Below are positions 43,154 through 47,082 of a DNA stretch of 47,082 nt, in pieces. Source of the stretch: a virus; the IMG/VR virus record IMGVR_UViG_3300010399_000048, positions 1 to 47,082 of that record. One strand, 5' to 3'. A program made the translations under genes and the position numbers. The number at the start of each line of letters is the position of its first letter. Positions within the stretch are counted from its first letter, which is position 1. Below the pieces are notes generated by a model. That model saw only the letters and a list, made by a program, of their open reading frames with translations, did not search any database and was not told where the DNA came from.

Positions 43154-44397
43154 TCTGTACTCGCAGGTTTCTCTTCGTAATAGTGGACGGGGCGCCTTTC
43201 GAATAGATTCTCAAACATGTATTCCACATCTTCACCCATGTTCGTTCCGATACATGGTTGTTGGAATAGGCATGTTGGGCAGCTAAACCTACCAGCCTGC
43301 GGGTATATGCGCGGTGCACCAACAATGTCCATACATTCATATGCTATATTTAATCCAGCATTTTTTAGTTCATTTGTGTTACGATGAATCTGGTGACGCT
43401 GTGTAAACTTAGGTCCATCTATTTTGAGCCATTCGAGGTATTCATCATAGAGTCCCATGTCGTATGCTTCGAAATCCTCAGCCTCTACGACTTCCTTGAA
43501 TATCTTTACACTGCTAAGATTCTGTTTGTTAGTGCTGAACATTCTGCCCTTGTAAGCACGCTGCAATCTTTCTGGTGCTTTAGGCCATGACTTCTTGAAC
43601 TCTACGTATACGAACCCAGCAATGTCAATACCCATGCTCCACAGAGCCCAGGCATACGACGTGATTTGATCATCTAACTGAAGGAACGATGCTTCCTTAT
43701 CTTCGTCTAAGATTCTGCTAGTTGTCTTCCAATCCGCAATCCAGTATCTATCATGCTGATCCTTGAAAAGCGCGTCCAACCTACCGCCGTATGTTACCGG
43801 AAGACCTGGCCATTTTTCTTTATCAAGTGATACTAACATATCGAAGTTGAAGTACTTACGTACTCTATCAACCAGTTGATTTTTAAATTGGAAATCCTTG
43901 ATCTTCTTTTGACATCGTTCACATTTGCAAAAAACTGGGTTCCCATTCTCGTCTTTAATGGGAACTTCAAACGCAACTTCTACCTCAACTGGCGTCCAGT
44001 CTGCATCGTACAGTGGAGCAACATCATCAAAGTAGTAGCTTAGCATATTGTTACCAAGTTCAACGCGATCTCGGTATCGAGCAGTAGTCTCCCAGCTTGG
44101 ATCACCATTAAGTCTCTTGTATTCTTTAAACTGTGCATCACAAGAATGCTTAAAAGCAACCATGGCTAGTTGTCGTGCAGTTTCCTTGTCATGCCATGTC
44201 TCCGGTTGGTAGTAATATTCCATAGCCTTATGGAATGCTACACCAAACTCAAGAGGTTCTGGCGTTACCAGAGGATAGAACATTCTGCGATAAGTCCAGT
44301 CCCAACGGCGCCGGCAAGACCGGAACGCACGCCTCTCTGACGTGTGTACAGAATGAACTAACTTGTTATCGATGTACCACTGAGTGTCCATGCTCAT
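43150..44397 (-). CDS. Cas4/RecB-family PD-(D/E)XK nuclease with Fe-S cluster, 415 aa
   Basis: Recombination exonuclease. Motifs: GVAFH (52-56, first conserved block), GRLDAL (205-210) with D208, IADWKTTS (220-227) with D222 and K224, and the cluster cysteines C28, C373, C376 and C382 (SCPTCLFQQPC). An extra C-x-C-x2-C knuckle (157-162, CKCERC) is inserted before the catalytic region. The start is the ATG at 44397. It belongs to the phage recombination set with Sak4-like ATPase and DUF669 protein. Confidence 0.85.
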   Translation of the reverse strand: MSMDTQWYIDNKLVHSVHTSERRAFRSCRRRWDWTYRRMFYPLVTPEPLEFGVAFHKAMEYYYQPETWHDKETARQLAMVAFKHSCDAQFKEYKRLNGDPSWETTARYRDRVELGNNMLSYYFDDVAPLYDADWTPVEVEVAFEVPIKDENGNPVFCKCERCQKKIKDFQFKNQLVDRVRKYFNFDMLVSLDKEKWPGLPVTYGGRLDALFKDQHDRYWIADWKTTSRILDEDKEASFLQLDDQITSYAWALWSMGIDIAGFVYVEFKKSWPKAPERLQRAYKGRMFSTNKQNLSSVKIFKEVVEAEDFEAYDMGLYDEYLEWLKIDGPKFTQRHQIHRNTNELKNAGLNIAYECMDIVGAPRIYPQAGRFSCPTCLFQQPCIGTNMGEDVEYMFENLFERRPVHYYEEKPASTE

Positions 44398-44575
44398 TCA
44401 ATATACCATTCAATCTTGAGGTTACTGAACCAAGTTCCCACTGTGCCTTATTCTTTGCTTTCATATTGTGGTTCAACAGACTTAGTAGGTGAGTGCAAAG
44501 TGAAAATAGTTCGTCCGCTTCCTTGTTAAGTCTAACAATTTCTGATTGATAATCCATCTCATTCTCGGCATTCAT
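44366..44575 (-). CDS. Coiled-coil protein, 69 aa
   Basis: Begins MNAENEMDYQSEIVRLNKEADELFSLCTHLLSLLNHNMKAKNKAQWELGSVTSRLNGILNEHG; heptad-like leucine and isoleucine spacing over most of its length suggests a coiled coil or helical hairpin. Overlaps the nuclease start by about 30 bases and the preceding gene by ATGA. No named family. Confidence 0.5.
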   Translation of the reverse strand: MNAENEMDYQSEIVRLNKEADELFSLCTHLLSLLNHNMKAKNKAQWELGSVTSRLNGILNEHGHSVVHR

Positions 44576-44892
44576 TTTGAATCTTCCTTATTACTTATAA
44601 AATCAACAGTACATCCGATGGCTTCTGCCAACCTGTCCTTTATTTCTTTGTACTTAGGTAAATATCCAATTCCGTATTCCGACGCCAACTTGTCAAATTC
44701 TCTAAATATACCAATGATATCATTGATTACGTCTAGGCTATCTGATCCCTCTACATACAAAAATATTTGATCTGCTAAAGGACTATACCTGACATTTGTT
44801 ATTGGCATTATTAGTGTTGTATCTGATACCTTTACAACAACCTCATTATTCCTGCGCTTGCTTAATAATTCTACTAACTTATCTCTCCTCAT
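44572..44892 (-). CDS. Hypothetical protein, 106 aa
   Basis: Begins MRRDKLVELLSKRRNNEVVVKVSDTTLIMPITNVRYSPLADQIFLYVEGSDSLDVINDIIGIFREFDKLASEYGIGYLPKYKEIKDRLAEAIG; a helix, a beta hairpin and a long helical tail. Looks like a small alpha/beta regulatory or accessory protein. Not recognised. Confidence 0.5.
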   Translation of the reverse strand: MRRDKLVELLSKRRNNEVVVKVSDTTLIMPITNVRYSPLADQIFLYVEGSDSLDVINDIIGIFREFDKLASEYGIGYLPKYKEIKDRLAEAIGCTVDFISNKEDSK

Positions 44893-45109
44893 CGGCTTCC
44901 ACTATCTCCCAATTGTCAATCCTAGATACATATGTATCAGCCAACTCATAGAGTTCTACATCGCCATTTTCCACATCACACTTATCAATTTCAAGAGCTT
45001 CTTCAAGTGAATGAATATTGGATGTAGAATACATATCAGAACTGAGGTTTGGTACATATTCCCAAACCTCAGTTCGTGTTAATCTAATCTTTCTTCCCAC
45101 CAAAGTCAT
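44879..45109 (-). CDS. Hypothetical acidic protein, 76 aa
   Basis: I use the ATG at 45109 (MTLVGRKIRLTRTEVWEYVPNL), which leaves only a short overlap with the preceding gene; a longer frame to 45160 would overlap it more. The protein is acidic in its second half (ALEIDKCDVENGDVELYELADTYVS). A perfect 14-bp inverted repeat lies in its coding sequence at 45039-45075. No family named. Confidence 0.5.
   Translation of the reverse strand: MTLVGRKIRLTRTEVWEYVPNLSSDMYSTSNIHSLEEALEIDKCDVENGDVELYELADTYVSRIDNWEIVEADEER
45039..45075. repeat. Perfect 14-bp inverted repeat inside a gene
   Basis: GAACTGAGGTTTGG (45039-45052) and its reverse complement (45062-45075) around a 9-base loop, within codons near the start of the gene at 44879-45109. 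Same size class as the hairpins at 15280, 30683 and 31024. Confidence 0.8.
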
Positions 45110-45239
45110 CCAAATCTCTGAGTCTTGCTGGACCCTTACATGTAGAGTTCTTATCATCATAGCGACGTATGATTAGACATACCGAACAATGTTTATGCTT
45201 TATTACTGCGTTTGGTTCTGCCCATTCATGTCTAGTCAT
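45084..45239 (-). CDS. Small basic zinc-knuckle-like protein, 51 aa
   Basis: I use the ATG at 45239 (MTRHEWAEPNAVIKHKHCSVCLIIRRYDD), which overlaps the helicase stop by a few bases. C-S-V-C plus a later cysteine and two histidines (HKHCSVC) suggest a zinc knuckle; the tail is charged (PARLRDLDDFGGKKD). Likely coupled to the helicase gene. Confidence 0.5.
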   Translation of the reverse strand: MTRHEWAEPNAVIKHKHCSVCLIIRRYDDKNSTCKGPARLRDLDDFGGKKD

Positions 45240-46632
45240 CTTCATCATCGTCTTCGTCGATTGTAATAAGCTCATCACTATCGTCGTCGCCAATAAGCTT
45301 CTTGATCCAGGACCACTTTTGTAGTAGTCTCTTGGCTCGCTTAATGTCTACAGTGTGACGCGATCGGATGTCGATAACCTGCACAGCATTAGGCTGCCCG
45401 ATCCTGTGGAGTCGGTCCTCGGCCTGAACATTAATCGATGGGGACCAGCCACGGTCGGTAAAAATCACAATTGAGGCTGCCGTCAAAGTAATACCTACAC
45501 CACCAGCAGCTATAGTTCCCGCAAATACTTGAAGTTTGCCAGCTTGGAAATCATCTACTATTTTCTCGCGGTCCTTAGCGCTGGTGTCTCCAGTATAGAT
45601 ACCGTGAGAAATCTTAGCTTTTTCCAATCTCTTTGCTAGCAGTTTGATCATTTGTGAGAATTGAGAAAAGACTACAATGGGTTGCCTTGTGTCTGCTATC
45701 AATTCCATCACTGCATCGAGCTTACTTGATGGTTCTGACAAATGCATCTTGCCTGTGGACTCGTCTACCTCAGCGAACGCACAGGCAAATTGTTGTAGTC
45801 TTGTAAGTTGTGCAATAACCACAGGAGCACTAATTGGTTCACGTTCGTGCTCACCTACCCATGCAAGCATTTGCTTGCGCATAGATTCGTATGCGCGTTC
45901 TTGCATTGGGCTCATGTCCACATCTATAGTAGTATAATACTTATCTGGAAGATCTGGTAATACGTCTTCTTTTTTCCTACGAATGTAGAATCCATCCATC
46001 TGTTTATGAAGTTCATCTACATAAGCAATTCCTACTACCTGTCTATATCCATTGTAAGTATTGAATACGATGTGTCTATTGAAATAGGTCCAGTATGAGG
46101 ACCAGAATTTTGGATACAACCAATTTAATATGCTCCACAGGTCATCTGGCTTATCGAATGCTGGAGTGCCAGACAGACCAGTGCGATTATCACCCTGTAT
46201 CTTCTTCAGAGCAACAGTTTGTTTCGATTTCCTATTCTGAATGGAATGTATCTCGTCACCGATTATGTGAAACCATCTTCTTTTTGCTAGTTCAGGCATG
46301 AGCCTAAGTGCTGGCCAGTGGCAAATAAACACATCACCATCACCGGACAATACAGCATCTATGAATGGCTGTCTCTTTTTGTTGTCAATTGCTACTATAT
46401 TGAGAGATGGAGCCATAGCTTCCCAGTGATTTTTCCAGGATGGAACAACTGCCAATGGTGCTACTACCAATGTTTTGAGAATTTCTGTTTCTGGAAGAGT
46501 GGCACGTCGGTGCAAGTCTAATGATATTGCTTGTACGGTTTTACCCAATCCCATATCATCGCCAAGCAAGATACATCTTACGTTTCGAAAGTTTTCTACA
46601 GTATATCGTTGAAATGGGTACAATTCCAGCAT
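45232..46632 (-). CDS. SNF2/superfamily-2 helicase, 466 aa
   Basis: Starts at the ATG at 46632, eight bases after AGGAGG; the GTG three codons earlier sits on the ribosome site and is rejected. Motif I GDDMGLGKT (24-32), II DEIH (126-129, variant of DEAH), III GLSGTP (152-157), V/VI ITLTAASIVIFTDRGWSPSINVQAEDRLHRIGQ near residues 385-417. The C-terminus is a very acidic tail (DDDSDELITIDEDDDEDD). ATP-dependent DNA translocase; in phages SNF2 helicases often serve recombination or replication-fork remodelling. Confidence 0.85.
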   Translation of the reverse strand: MLELYPFQRYTVENFRNVRCILLGDDMGLGKTVQAISLDLHRRATLPETEILKTLVVAPLAVVPSWKNHWEAMAPSLNIVAIDNKKRQPFIDAVLSGDGDVFICHWPALRLMPELAKRRWFHIIGDEIHSIQNRKSKQTVALKKIQGDNRTGLSGTPAFDKPDDLWSILNWLYPKFWSSYWTYFNRHIVFNTYNGYRQVVGIAYVDELHKQMDGFYIRRKKEDVLPDLPDKYYTTIDVDMSPMQERAYESMRKQMLAWVGEHEREPISAPVVIAQLTRLQQFACAFAEVDESTGKMHLSEPSSKLDAVMELIADTRQPIVVFSQFSQMIKLLAKRLEKAKISHGIYTGDTSAKDREKIVDDFQAGKLQVFAGTIAAGGVGITLTAASIVIFTDRGWSPSINVQAEDRLHRIGQPNAVQVIDIRSRHTVDIKRAKRLLQKWSWIKKLIGDDDSDELITIDEDDDEDD

Positions 46633-46649
46633 TCTTTTCACCTCCTTAC

Positions 46650-46856
46650 TTAGTATTCGTCATCTAGAAAACTTGGTGACCAGTGTGCGGTGCCACCAGA
46701 ATCATCTTTTATTTCAAATAATCCCATAGCTGACAAAGCACGCCCACGATGCCATTCGTATTTTATACCGTCAACTTCTAACTTTATGCTATGTATGTTA
46801 TCGTCAGCTATTGTTATAGCCATGCCGTCTTTTGTTACTCTTTCTGTGACGCTCAG
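46650..46856 (-). CDS. Small protein with CTG start, 68 aa, paralogue of 46874-47074
   Basis: Frame reads (CTG)SVTERVTKDGMAITIADDNIHSIKLEVDGIKYEWHRG...LFEIKDDSGGTAHWSPSFLDDEY. The CTG at 46856 stands nine bases after AGGAGG. The next in-frame ATG (46823) lacks a ribosome site. It aligns with the adjacent protein at 46874-47074 along its whole length (VKDGM, VDG, G-L/F-F-E/Q-I-K/R-DD), and that homologue's N-terminal 11 residues match the CTG-started region. Tandem duplicate of unknown function. Confidence 0.6.
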   Translation of the reverse strand: MSVTERVTKDGMAITIADDNIHSIKLEVDGIKYEWHRGRALSAMGLFEIKDDSGGTAHWSPSFLDDEY

Positions 46857-46873
46857 TGTGTTTCACCTCCTAC

Positions 46874-47074
46874 CTAATCATCTTCTAGTAGATCTTGGCT
46901 CCATAACGTAGTTGCTTCAAAGTCATCTCTTATCTGAAAGAATCCAAGTGGAATGCTATCATTGATTGCATCATATGTTGATGTTACACCGTCAACTACT
47001 ATTTCCATTCTTATAATAGTATCGTTCCATGCTTCAATTTTCATTCCATCTTTTACGTAAGTGCTGATCTCCAT
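46874..47074 (-). CDS. Small protein, paralogue of 46650-46856, 66 aa
   Basis: Begins MEISTYVKDGMKIEAWNDTIIRMEIVVDGVTSTYDAINDSIPLGFFQIRDDFEATTLWSQDLLEDD at the ATG at 47074. Clear tandem paralogue of the gene at 46650-46856. The ribosome site lies at the window edge, so the true start could be further right. Small beta domain in appearance; function unknown. Confidence 0.6.
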   Translation of the reverse strand: MEISTYVKDGMKIEAWNDTIIRMEIVVDGVTSTYDAINDSIPLGFFQIRDDFEATTLWSQDLLEDD

Positions 47075-47082
47075 AACTTAGC

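Overview
The window is a stretch of a tailed, long-tailed (siphovirus-like) double-stranded DNA phage genome. The late genes are those of a Siphoviridae-type virion: DUF935 portal, Mu-I-like protease, tail tube, tail chaperones with a -1 frameshift, long tape measure. Several families are ones I associate with phages of Actinobacteria (ReqiPepy6 gp37-like tail protein, r1t-type holin, UDG-polymerase fusion, Sak4-like ATPase, Cas4/RecB-like nuclease), so an actinobacterial host is my inference; nothing in the window proves it. I see no integrase, tRNA gene or CRISPR array.

Layout. (1) 1-5.0 kb, minus strand: 14 very small genes (40-91 codons, mostly acidic products). Thirteen of them are each enclosed by a private inverted repeat of about 28-30 bp (15 bp in one case), different for every gene but built on the same plan, with the sequence ATGTCC/T at the gene-proximal end of both arms. 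This is the most unusual thing in the window and resembles no cassette system I know exactly; the start-associated and extended start-associated sequences of cluster K mycobacteriophages are the closest precedent. Two long, mutually similar leader regions (3.39-3.66 kb and 5.01-5.26 kb) head the two groups of cassettes and carry near-perfect CRP-type operators. (2) 5.26-6.9 kb: non-coding. First operator-like repeats and a further CRP-type site, then about 1 kb of extremely AT-rich DNA composed of a few short words, then palindromic operators and a putative late promoter. (3) 6.93-30.84 kb, plus strand: tightly packed late operon in canonical order: terminase small and large subunits, portal, protease/scaffold, decoration protein, major capsid, head-tail connectors, tail tube, frameshifted chaperones, tape measure, distal tail, M15 endolysin, three small membrane or coiled-coil lysis candidates, tail-tip and fibre proteins ending in a 14-repeat fibre. 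(4) 30.84-47.08 kb, minus strand, converging on the late operon with overlapping stops: a signal-anchored beta-helix protein, RuvC-like resolvase, r1t-type holin joined to an upstream domain, then many small overlapping genes, and the replication/recombination set: UDG-DNA polymerase A fusion, primase-helicase, DUF669 single-strand-binding-like protein, Sak4-like ATPase, Cas4-like nuclease and SNF2 helicase.

How it works together (inference): the minus-strand right arm supplies replication and recombination; the plus-strand operon builds the virion and lysis proteins; the palindromes ahead of the small terminase gene are good candidates for its switch; the left cassettes are probably early host-takeover or accessory genes whose individually paired flanks may insulate or process each message, or mark each gene as an exchangeable unit.
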